A stretch of DNA of 64,000 bases from Blumeriella jaapii. Lineage: Eukaryota > Ascomycota > Leotiomycetes > Helotiales > Drepanopezizaceae. The position numbers were made by a program, and so were the translations under genes. The notes beneath the pieces are model-generated. The model did no database searches, had not been told where the DNA came from, and saw only the letters and a program-made list of their open reading frames with translations. The stretch spans positions 1,116,001-1,180,000 of the forward strand of contig VWND01000073.1 of the NCBI GenBank assembly GCA_009599575.1, in the 5' to 3' direction. Shown here one piece after another: positions 44,308 through 54,560 of the stretch (position 1 is its first letter; every line of letters starts with the position of its first letter).

Positions 44308-47253
44308 TCACTGCTTACTCTCGTCCTCGTTGTGAGTCACAGGTGGCGCTCCAAGCAGCCATCCAACTCCACTCGCAAGTCCACCGACGGCGACGTTTTT
44401 CAGCTGATCCCTTTTCCTCATCGGATTCTTGAGCCCAGCAGAGTCAGGCGTCGAGACTCTCGAAAAATCCCCACTTACGCTCGAGTCTGGCCGGGCAGCT
44501 GCGTGAGAGGTACTGTTACTTCCCCTCAGCATCGAGAGTGTGGCGAGTCCACCCTGGGCTTTTGCCATACTAGCACGCGAGAGGTCGAACAAGGACATCG
44601 GCGCTTCTTCCACTGCACGAGATGTGCTTGTCGTTACATTCTTCCGCTGAGGCGTCTCTGCAAAGCCACCCGGCATGTATTGCCCCTCAGCTCTCGCTTC
44701 GAAGTTTGCCTCTTCCTCTGCTTCCTTCTTCACCAGAACCTCTAGCTTCTCCTCACAGCGACGATAGACGTTGATGATATCCTGCAATGTAGCTTTCGGA
44801 GCTAGCCGTAAAGCTTGTGATAAGCAATCCATTCGTTGCTCGAGATGGCGAATTTCGAGATCTCCGTTCGTATTGCCCAAGTGCGTGGGCTTGATGCTAT
44901 TCGACGTCCGTTCATACTTTCCCGCTTGCAATGCGGCGCGCCAAGACCAGTCGTCGAGCACCTTGGGAGGCGGCTCTGCAAAGAGGCCGAGATTGTTTCG
45001 TTCCAATTCCGGACAGCGAGCGTGTGCTCGACCAGCAATATCCTTCAGCCGTGTCACCACGTATGAATATGCTGTCTCGAAGTCATCTTCTGCCAGAGCA
45101 GCGTCTATGCACATGCTGACAACACGCTTTTCGGCAATGGCTTTTTGCTCCGCTTGTGGGATATTGCCCATGTTCGTTTTCACGCCCTTCAACCCAGCCA
45201 TCACCATGTCATTGCCCATTTCGAGGAACTCTCCGATTTTTGCATAGCTTTTCGGGTTTTGCTCTAAGATTTTGCCGATGATAGAAATGGGGTCAGTGTG
45301 AACGCGCAGAGTGACAGGTTTAAAAGGCTCTCCTTGCTTGAACACCAGTCGATATTTCCCAACATTGTGAGTCACTCGCACGAGGTGCATTCCTTCTTCG
45401 AGGCCTTCAGACCCATCTAGTATTTCGGAATAAGAGAGCATTCTGATTCCAAATTAGCACTATCTTGTCTCCAAAGACTGCACACTCACATGTCGTTACA
45501 CTTCTTGAGGCCGCCCCGGGTTTTGTTCGCATTGGTTGCGTTGTCGTAGGCGTTCAAAGCTGTCGAGAGGATGGCTTCGCGCAGAACGGCTGTCGGCAGT
45601 GGTTGGTCCGTTGCAGACACGTAGATGGAATGGGCAAGTGTAAACTCTTCGATTTGAAGATTAGATCTGGAAAAGCCTGTGGGGGGACGGTAGGCACTTA
45701 CTCGAATTTGTGAGGAACATTTTGAAGATCTCGACCTCGATCAGTTCTCTGGGAAGCCGGCCGAAGACGCCCCTTCCTTTCGTCGTTACGGAACCGTCCG
45801 AGAGCTCCTCCGCGCCCCAATTCCACAACCACAGGAGTTCGTTTCTGGCTCGAATCCAGTATTTATCGTTATCTATAGGGCCTTTGCCGATATAATGCAT
45901 CAAAGAGTTAAAGGCAGTTCTCTGCTCGTGCTCATCCTGCAAAATGGCAAGTTCGCCAGCTCGTCGAATGCTGATAGGGTACTTTGCTCTCGTACATAAA
46001 AACGCACTGATCAATAAGGCGTGAAGCAATCTGATAGATTCATCCCTTGGGGCAGTCAGAGGATTGTTGTCATCCAGCAGGTCATTTCGCAAGTACGGAC
46101 AGTTTTTGTCCGACAAGATGTTACTCTCATCGAGAGTTGGCACAGGTGTCAAAAGCGCACAAGCAGCTTCCAACGTCGGTATTCTGTCTTGGTCTAGGAG
46201 CGTAACAATCCGCACCAAGACACGCTGAACTCCGTCCAAGGCCGCCTCGGATTCTTCAGCGATGAGAAAGGCCGTAGCAAGCATCGAACGAGCATAACGC
46301 GCCTCGAGATGTTGTTGGTCTTCTTCGTCCAGCCACATGGTCCCATCCTCCCAACCTCCAAGGTCCACGTCTCCAGGACCATCCCACTGCTCTACGGCTT
46401 CCACTGCGGTCCTCCATGATGTTCTAGCTTTTTCTGTCATCCACATGAACACTTCCTCCCAACCCAGATATTTGTGATTTGCAGCCGAGATGTCCTCCAG
46501 GGGCGTCAGGCTCTGCAGATTGAAGGAGGAGGCCCTCCGAAGCTTTCTCCTCTTTGTTCTCGTATCCCCGTACATCCATGGTCCGATGAGGCCCCTCAAA
46601 TCCCGTCCAACCGTAAGATCAGAGGTCGGTTCGTTCGTCCGGGCTGTGCCAGTGCTTGCCAGCAACAGTGAAACCCCTGCGCGATCTGTCAATTCTTCGA
46701 ACCGCGTTATCGTCAAGAACGTAGCCTCTTCGGGGTGGTATTCGTAGTTTAGACGTAGTAGAGGAAGTACGGTGGATATTGCCCACGTTCTCAAATAACT
46801 AGAAAGGTGTAGAAACGGAGCAATGAGCTCAGGTATTTGGGTGATCAGACCAGTATTCAGGTCAATCCGTAACGACCGATGAATAAGAAAGAGGATAAAA
46901 GGCTCTGCTGGGACATCCTTCGGCGCATCGGGCCATAGTAGAGGGAGCAGACCCAGATTCCGGACCTTCTTCTTTGCTTCTGGTTCCCCGAGATCGCGCA
47001 GGAAAGAGACATCAACTGTAGCCTTGGAATCCGCATCCACTTTATCAGATGCAAGGTCTCCTAGGAAAGGGACATAGTCCGACGAGTCGAGGGTTTCCGG
47101 GAGGTGGCTGAGGAGAATGCGGAGGACGAGTTCGGTATGGAGGGTCTTGCGATAGTGGGAAACGAGGGTCCGGAGTGTCGATATTTGGCCTTTGCGAGCA
47201 ACGTGAACTGCCAGAAGCACAGATTTTGCTGGTGAAAGTTCTGGATCTGCCAT
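44308..47253 (-). CDS. SEC39: Sec39-domain protein of the Dsl1 tethering complex
   Basis: Three exons: 45702-47253, 45490-45646 and 44308-45442. Introns are 55 and 47 nt; the first uses the acceptor TCGAAG with branch CTAAT. The protein is 947 residues, all helical. The start at 47253 (MADPELSPAKS) is preferred; a Met at 47271 (MQINHD) is possible. The Sec39 family shows in HVARKGQISTLRTL, EPFILFLIHRSL, SMLATAFLIAEESE, LMHYIGKGPIDNDKYW, FTLAHSIYVSATDQPLP, KILEQNPKSYAKI and GNDMVMAGLKG. The C-terminal 120 residues are Ser-rich and variable, with SVGWLLGAPP-like hydrophobic sequence. Sec39 with Dsl1 and Tip20 tethers COPI vesicles at the ER for retrograde transport. Its start lies 207 bp from the divergent NDUFS5 gene. 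Confidence 0.9.
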
Positions 47254-47460
47254 ATCGTGATTTATCTGCATCGGCGCAAAGAAACAGCTCTGAAGATGGA
47301 GAAGGCTGGACAGAGTTCCAGGCCAGCTCCAGCTGTCCAACTTTCGGATCAACAAAGGCCAAGACTCCCCTTAGTACACCTTGGCGGAGCGGGCTGCCGC
47401 AACGTTCAACCTCACGTCTCATCAGCTCCACCAGCATAGAGGTCGAACTGCGCATACACA
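47254..47460. promoter_or_regulatory. Bidirectional promoter, SEC39 / complex I subunit
   Basis: 207 bp between two divergent ATGs. There is no obvious TATA box, as often for housekeeping pairs. It must hold both leaders and core promoters. Confidence 0.6.
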
Positions 47461-47913
47461 ATGTCTTCTGGCTACGGTCTCAATGGAGGTAAGCGGCCGG
47501 GCTCTGGGAGCTCGAGAGCGTGATGGTACAGTCCAATGGCTAACGCTTCGCATTGCAGGAGTTTCGCGGTGCTTTCCCCACTGGCAGGAGGTTCTAGCTT
47601 GCTACGTCGTCAATACCACGAACGACGACGATTCCGGGAAGAAGAAGTGTGCGCCGGTGTTGGAGGATTACTATGAGTGCTTACACCACAAGAAGGAGGT
47701 GCGTGGATGGCAAACCACCGTTAGCCCCAGTTGGAGGCTACAGAGCAGCTAACAACTCTCCTTGAATAGGCTGCGAGAGTGAAATCGATTCAAGCAGCGT
47801 ACCGGAAAGCTGCGGCTGCATACCCCCGAGACGATGCGCCCAAGGCTGGCCAGATCAGGAATCTGGGATTGATAGGAAAGGAAGAAGATACCAAGGCTGT
47901 GCTTGGCAAGTGA
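47461..47913 (+). CDS. NDUFS5: Mitochondrial complex I subunit, NDUFS5-like twin CX9C protein
   Basis: Exons 47461-47488, 47559-47698 and 47770-47913 give 103 residues. Sequence: MSSGYGLNGG, then CFPHWQEVLAC and CAPVLEDYYEC, two CX9C pairs forming the CHCH hairpin oxidised by Mia40 in the intermembrane space. A helical C-terminus follows (KSIQAAYRKAAAAYPRDDAP) with RNLGLIGKEED. Size and motif order match fungal NDUFS5/15-kDa accessory subunits of NADH:ubiquinone oxidoreductase. Intron donors are GTAAGC and GTGCGT. There is no cleavable presequence, as expected for a CHCH import substrate. Confidence 0.9.
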
Positions 47914-48674
47914 GGGACGAAGATCATGGACAGGCTTGTACATCGGGATGAATGTCATAGCAGTCAAAAAAGCCCGGTTTTCTGGTGTCTTACGGCTGCA
48001 TGTTGGTGGCGTAGCAGGATGATATGAGGTGGTTGAAGGTGAGTGAGTATGAGAGGGCAACCAGCAAACTCCTGCTCTCGTTTCCTGCTATCGAATTTCA
48101 TATCAAGCTCGCTCCACGTTTGCCTAGCCAAGACGCATAAGTCTGGTACTTTCTAGAGTCAAGACCGTGAAGTAAAGTCACTGGTCCGGAGAACGGATCG
48201 GTACGAAAATGGCTTCGGTGTGTTTAGCTGTCACCATACAGCTTTGTTGTTTTGAATTTCCTTCATGACGGATCGTAAATGCGTCTACTGCTCTTTTCTC
48301 TTATCTGGAATTTCTTTGGAAATCAGCAAACATTCTCGCCTATAGTGGTAGAAGTTTCTGTACCCGAAATCGTTGCGTATGTCGGCCATGGAGCTACCTG
48401 ATAGGATGATCGAACCTTCCGGGTTCGTTTTTTGAGAATCTCGGACTTCATTGCATTTATTGTGAATTACATGTACTTGCTGCCCATCAAAATCTCTGAT
48501 CTTCATATGGATATTCTTTGGCGCATCTCATGCCGGCATTCACTCTTGTACACTGGGTGAAGCAAGCTCAGGTGAGGTTACCTACCCACCTCTTGTTGGC
48601 GTGGAGCTGCCTCTCCAACAACTTCGCTCCACCCACGACAGAAACAACACCGCCAACGCATCACCATCGCCACA
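47914..48674. other. Intergenic, no supported gene
   Basis: About 760 bp: 3' UTR of the complex I gene and promoter of the next gene. Confidence 0.5.
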
Positions 48675-50668
48675 ATGCCTTCTCACAGAGGAATCAAGAT
48701 GTCGGTTGTGTCGCAGGTGGAATTGAAGACTCACCCCGAGTTTCCCCATCCCGAGAGTTCGCAGTTCACGTACCGCAGCCCAGACTCGCGCAAAGGTGCA
48801 AAGGCCAATGCAGACTGGACGCCTCCATCAGCATCTTCGGACAGCAAGGCGGATCGTTTCCTTGGCCGCCAGTCAGTGGTTTCTGTCTACATTCCCTCGA
48901 TGCCAGGTATGCTGTCAAATGCCCGTCAAGTGGCTCTTGGACAACGGCTGACTCGATCTTCAGGATCCCGGTTCTGGCTGAAGTACAACGTCTTCGAAGC
49001 AGCTCCAACCCAGGAATGGTTTTACTTTAAACTCTACATGAACGGCAGGCATATCACATCATGGGGAACGAACACCAAGTCAAGACCCAGTGGTCAAGTC
49101 ATGAGAGGACTCTTTGAGCCGAACGAGAGATGGAATTACAAACACCAAGGCACGGTCTTCAGGAACATGGGAACAGAAGCCCGGCCTTTCATGTTTGCGT
49201 GCGAGGAAGAGGAACAACGATCTGCTGCAAATGACGGAGGGTTGATTGAGGTCATGGTGTTCCGCGCAAGGGGCCGGAAGAGAAGATTGCCTAAACCCAC
49301 CGACTTCAAGAATCAAGAAGGATACGGGATTGTGTGAGTTACATCGCCCGCGCTGGAGTGCGGAAAATAGGGCACGTATGCTAACAATGCTCACAGGATG
49401 CCAACCGCTGGTCTTCTCGAGACGCCTCAAGATGCAAAGTTTTACGATTGGCACCTCAAAGACCCTAAGGACAATCCCTTCGTGACGTTCAAGTTTCACT
49501 ATCGTAGCTGGGAAAGCCTTACGAGTCTTCAACTGATTCCGGACAATCATCCCAGAACCCTCGTTCCGTCATCTCCAGTCTTCTCATGCAATGGAGACTC
49601 CCACGAGCCGCAAAAGGAGCTAGACATGCAGCTTGAAGACGAGCACGAGAGAACGGCTCGGCTGCAGCGTTCGCTCTCTTCGACGGTATTTGGCGAGCCG
49701 TGGTTGACATCCGTCTTTGACGACAGCCCCGAGCGTCCTTCAAACAATCTTCGCAAGAGACCTTCGTTCACCTTACCTCCAGTAAGCCCTTTCGCTCGCT
49801 CAAATGTTCGAAGCCCTGAGCCGCTGGTTTCTAAATTCTCGACTGCTGTCATCGACAAGTCAACATCGCCTCAAGAAAGCCCACCCTGGCTAGATCGTCC
49901 TTTACCCGAGATTCCACCTCGCGATAGTTCCTTGGGCCTTAGGCGGCACCCCAGAAAGTACTCTATTGCATCCGTTGGCCATTCGAGAAGCTCTTCCGGG
50001 GTTTCAAATGCTCTTTCTATCGCCCCTTCTCTCCTGCAGGAGCTTGATCAGGATTCTCAATCGCCTGAGGTTCGTACTTACCCCTAGCCTTTTGAGGCTA
50101 TCGTCGTCTTCGGAATCTTACAAAACTATGGCATGATGGAGGCTTTGGCCTGGACGGCAAGATCACACTAACGTCGCTACAGGTCATCCTCGGTGTCGCA
50201 GAGATAGTGGACGTCTACGCCTCACCAAACCCTAATTATGAATCTCCAACGCGCTCGATTTCCGAGTTTCCAGCCTTCCTCCATCACCCCTTTGAGACTT
50301 CCTCCCCACGGACCGTGATCAGAGCGGCCAACTCTAAGCGCTCCGGTATCGCCTCTCCACCGCCAGACACCCTTTTCTCCATGACAAACGTCACCGTCCG
50401 CAAGAGCCGTCGCTCTCCTGGAAAACATCTCTCGAAGCCGCAAGCTAATGGTCCCAAGTCTCGACAAGACTCCCCTTGTCCAGCGCCTTCACGTTTTTCC
50501 ACCCAAGCCCTCGACAGTTTCTACGCCGACGATGCAGACCAGCCCGCTCTCGAAGATAACACCACTACATTGTCCCTCTCCGAATCTGAATGGATGGCTC
50601 ACACCCTCGCCGGTCAGACAGATACCACGATTCGGCAGTCTACAGAGAATGTGGAGTCCAGGTCTTGA
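48675..50668 (+). CDS. Conserved-looking hypothetical protein, globular N-terminus and disordered tail
   Basis: Four exons: 48675-48906, 48964-49333, 49397-50069 and 50183-50668; all joins keep frame, giving 586 residues. Residues about 70-270 look folded and beta-rich: SRFWLKYNVFEAAPTQEWFY, FKLYMNGRHITSWGTN, GQVMRGLFEP, EARPFMFACEEEE, and IEVMVFRARGRKRR, followed by YDWHLKDPKDNPFVTF. The rest is Ser/Pro-rich with many SP/TP sites (SPERPSN, FTLPPVSPFAR, SPQESPPWL, DSPCPAPS). There is no signal peptide or helix for membrane insertion. I do not recognise a named family. The last donor, GTTCGT, is weak, so the fourth exon boundary is the least certain. Confidence 0.7.
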
Positions 50669-52816
50669 GAACCGCAAGTCCAGGGACATGAGGACAGCGG
50701 TGGACGAGGTACCAGTGAAGCGAGACTCCGGAGCAGGCCGCGATGACAGTGGGCAGCACGTCTTGAAGAAGAAGGCGCCGAACTGGCACGAGAAGACCGA
50801 GCCCTCGGACGAAACTCCTTTCCTCCCCGGCGAGCATTTCGGTGGTTCAGAGGTTGGAGACTGTGATCCTGGTATGGAGGGTAACTGGATTTGATTGTCT
50901 CAGTGTCCTTGCTCTCCTCATTTGATTCCATCTCCTCGTTCGCTCTGGTTTCATCGTTGGCTCTGATCTCTTCGCATGCTCCGAGGTCTTCTTTGCCTGC
51001 CTGGCACAAACTGGTTGCGTGTTACTCTAGCCATGTATGATTTGTCTCGGTACTCTCTATCGGTGTGTACCCAAATGGCAGCAGCTAGGCTGGTACTGTG
51101 CTGTGCTGTGCTGTACTTAATGCTCGTGGAGAGCGCTGCGCCAATAAATGAATGAATGAATGAATGAATGAGCAAATAAGATGCAACGAACGATGATTTC
51201 ATCTTGTGCGTAAAAACTCGATGTGACACTCTTGCAAAGCCAACTTGCTCACATATTGATACATTGCGCGGTCCGTCTCTGCGGCTCTCTGTCTAGCACA
51301 GGTACATTTCCTGTACAGTATATATACAGTAGGTACCATGCTGTATGTACATAGTAGGTACTGTAAAATATATATATATACATATGTATATAAATACATA
51401 CAAATATGCAAATATGCATATCCACATACATAGGTACATACATACACATCAATCATCACACCGTACTTTCTACGTGACAACCCTTTAGGAAGAAGCTGCT
51501 TGACGAGGACGAGGAAACGTGGCAGACAACAACAGATCCGGTAGCAAATGTCACGTGGAATCGTCCAAAATGACTACACTACATTTCAATTCATCGGAAT
51601 AGATCAAGGTTGCACCAATACATTGCGAGCTCAGTGTTACAGTCAGTACCTTTCGATCTCCCTCACCAAACCGCGTGTCCGCAGCTGACAGCTCACCCAG
51701 GTGCGTGCCACCCCTGATTCCCAGGCCTTGCCCTAAAGCGAAATCCTTACCTTGGCAACAACGCCACAAAGCAAGGGGAAAGGATGGAATTTCAAAAAGA
51801 TTGGAATTTGCATCTCTCGTTCCGCCGCTTGCGTCGTGTGAGTGAGAATCAGGATTAGTCTAGTAGCACGGGATTTTTGTAGCACGTGTGTGGATGCAAA
51901 CACTCCAGATGCTGCGCTGCTGCTTCTGGGTCAACCTGTAAGAAGAGTACATCATATCAGCCGCCATAGTGGGCACGTTCGGGGTGTTACCTTGCTCCTG
52001 GCCAGATGCTCAAGCACTGACAGCTTGGATCTGGTCGGAGGGTTGTTCAACCTGTGGCGAATTACGTGCGTGGTGAAGTGCGATAAGTGATTGACTGAAG
52101 GGTGCTTTGCTTTACGATGAGTTGCCTCATGGAGTGGTGGCTTAGAAGGCGAGATAGCGGTTGGCATGGCATTTAAATTTCGATGAACAGACCTTCGAGT
52201 ATTGATTGAGCGATTAAGCACATTTGAAAGCTTCCTACTCATTAGTCTTCGGAATTTGATCACGAAATTGCGGTTGAGGTGGTTTTTGTGTGCTCTTCGA
52301 ATTTCTGTTCTGGCGACTAAAGACGACGAGGTCGGAACAGCAGCTTCGAAAGCCATGTCGTGATGCCCGAAAAGTGATAGAAGCCCAGCGCGCAAGCTGC
52401 AATAGTGGTACATGGGGGAATTTGAGGTGCTGATTCTCTCTCAGGGCTGGATCGTGACGTGAAGAAACCAGATATCTGTTCCAGGAAGAGCCGAACCAGC
52501 CCGACTGACCGAATTGTCGTGCCGAAGAAAGCCGGAGACAAAGCAAAAATGAAATCCATAGCATCCGTGAAAAGTCAATCCAATGACCCGAAATTCGGGC
52601 CTCGATCCGCCGAAATTGTGCTAGACACCCGCTTTTATCGCATTTTCCGCCGCTCGTAGCTTTGGACCATGGCGAAGGCAAAAGAAAATGACGGAAATGC
52701 ACAAGTGGAAGTGCACCTGCATCAATGAAAGCCGCAGATCCAAAGCTCTTGTCGTGCTCGTCAAGATCGTGCGAGTTTTAACGAGCAGGGCGCTCACCAC
52801 CTGATTTGGTCAGCAA
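50669..52816. other. Intergenic region, repeats only
   Basis: About 2.1 kb between convergent 3' ends. It contains (GCTGT)n near 51095, an (AATG)n tract, a TGTACAGTATATATACAGTA element at 51312-51331, and an AT-rich (TA/TACA)n stretch at 51366-51450. No domain is seen in frames 51842-52702. Confidence 0.55.
51146..51170 (+). repeat. (AATG)n microsatellite
   Basis: About six AATG units. Confidence 0.9.
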
Positions 52817-53940
52817 TCAATATTCGCGACGGGAGAATCTCTCTTCATCGTAGCCTCTACCTCCGTATGGTTCCCGAGCCTCTCCACGAGGTGCTGGATC
52901 ACCATAGGCAGCAGCTGGAGGAGGTGCTTCACGGGCAGAGCCACGATCTCCGCCTCGGTCGTAATCACGTCCACCCCCGTATCCACCTCCGCGACGATCA
53001 TCCCCACCGCGGCTGTAGCGGTCATCGCGAGAGTAGCGGTCGACACCTCCACGAGGGCCGTAGTCATCACGGTCTCTGCCATAGCCACGGTCTCGGTCAT
53101 CACGGCGTCCACCTCCGTATCCGCGGTCGTAGTCACGTCCTCCGTAACCTCCACCGCCGCGGCGACGATCATCGTAACGGTCTCCGTAGCGCCCGCCTGG
53201 TGGTGGCCCACGTCCATCGTCTTCTGGTCACTTAGTTAGTTGTGTTTGTGACGGGATGCGGGGGGGGGGGGGGGGGGGTGACATGCCTCGCTTTGGTGGG
53301 CCAAAGTACTTGCCCGGAGTTGGAGTGCGGGGGCGGGAGCGACGAGCCTTCTCAATGCTCAAGGTGCGATTCTCGATTACCTCGCCCTGCAGACCCTCCT
53401 TGGCGGCATCAGCCTGATCAGCAGTAACCATCTTGACGAAGCCGAAGCCACGGGACTCCTTGGTATGGGGGTCAAGCATGATCTGGCACTTCTCCACGTC
53501 ACCATACTTCTCGAAGAGACGGGTCACCTCTTGCTCAGAGAGACGCGGATGGATGCCGGTGACGAAGAGGTTGGAGCCTGGGTTGATAGCACCATCATCT
53601 TGAGGAGCGCCACGGTCACCCTTGGGAGGGCCACTATTATTTATGAGTCGCGACCAAAATCATTTTCGACGGGTTACTGACCGGCTCTCTGCATGACCAT
53701 TGCCGTTGGGAGATGCAGAGCGACGAGGACCTCCACGAGGGCTCTCGCGACGGGTTGGGCGAGGAGAGGCGCTGCGATCACGCTCGTAACGTGGAGCCTC
53801 ATCTACACGTCGAGATTCACGTCAGCATTCTGTTCTGGGGGGTCCGCAGAGACTGCAATGCAAATATCAAAGGGATGTGGGAGTCGCATACCTTCGTAGC
53901 GGGCGCTGCCGTTCTCGTTCTCGTAGTCCATGGAAGCCAT
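52817..53940 (-). CDS. RRM RNA-binding protein with RGG/DRYGR-rich tail (Tra2-like)
   Basis: Start at 53940 (MASMDYENENGSARYE). Exons 53892-53940, 53682-53802, 53287-53633 and 52817-53223: 307 residues. An Arg/Ser-rich segment (RDRSASPRPTRRESPRG) precedes one RRM at about residues 75-155, with RNP2-like LFVTGIHP and RNP1 RGFGFVKM, then ENRTLSIEKARRSRPRTPTPG. The tail is repeats of Gly, Arg, Asp and Tyr (GGRYGDRYDDRRGGGYGG), typical of RGG domains. Intron 3 (53224-53286) would need a GC donor (G|GCATGT) with CTAAC before CAG, because the only GT donor nearby leaves the wrong frame; it contains a 19-C run in sense. The layout (SR, RRM, linker, RGG) resembles transformer-2-type splicing regulators. 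The exact orthologue is unproven. Confidence 0.85.
53260..53278 (+). repeat. Poly-G run inside an intron of the RRM gene
   Basis: 19 G on the plus strand (poly-C in the transcript). Confidence 0.85.
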
Positions 53941-54560
53941 GTTGAGCGGCAGGTGTGTCAGGGTAAGGGATGAGGTGCAAAGGTGTCACCAAGTGTTCGA
54001 GGTGTCAAGAGACTGGAGAGACGGGCGCCAAATCGAGCAGATCGAGCGGCTCAATGGTTGCAGGTATCAAGAAGACAGATCTCGCTGGAGATCGAAGATG
54101 GAGGATGGGAGGATGATGATGGTCGTGAAAAGGAAGAGGAAGAAGTTCGGAGGGCGAAGTTGTGTTGTGTCCGGTCGAGAGTTCGACAGAAGACACGCTA
54201 GCGGCGCGCTAAATTAGCCTGCTTGCCTCGCTGCAGCCTGAGTTCGAAGTTACTGTACTGCCAGACGAAAGCGGCCTTAAGAGAAGAATAATCGAGAACT
54301 CTACAGTCCAGGACGACTCTACAGTCCAGGACTTCATGTTCGATTGAGTTCATGTGAGTTTGTACAATCAATGGTGCGTCGCACAGCTGAATTTGCAAAG
54401 AAAGATGAACACGTTTCAACGCGTCGGCCAGGCTATCACAACAGGTACAGTGCTGTACTGTACAGTACTGTACATAGGTATCAGAGTAAAGTTGGTATGC
54501 TTGCTTGCCCCTTCGACCGAAACAAAACAAGAGCTCGGTAAGGTCTAGCGCTATTTACAT
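53941..54560. promoter_or_regulatory. Upstream region of the RRM gene, beyond the glutaminase 3' end
   Basis: About 620 bp. It contains a direct repeat CTACAGTCCAGGAC (near 54301 and 54318) and the palindromic TACTGTACAGTA block. I see no gene. Confidence 0.45.
54444..54474 (+). repeat. TACAGTACTGTA palindromic microsatellite block
   Basis: GTACAGTGCTGTACTGTACAG-type sequence continuing with TACTGTACAT. It is self-complementary and can form a hairpin. Related blocks are listed at 57569-57618 and 59952-60005. Confidence 0.85.
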
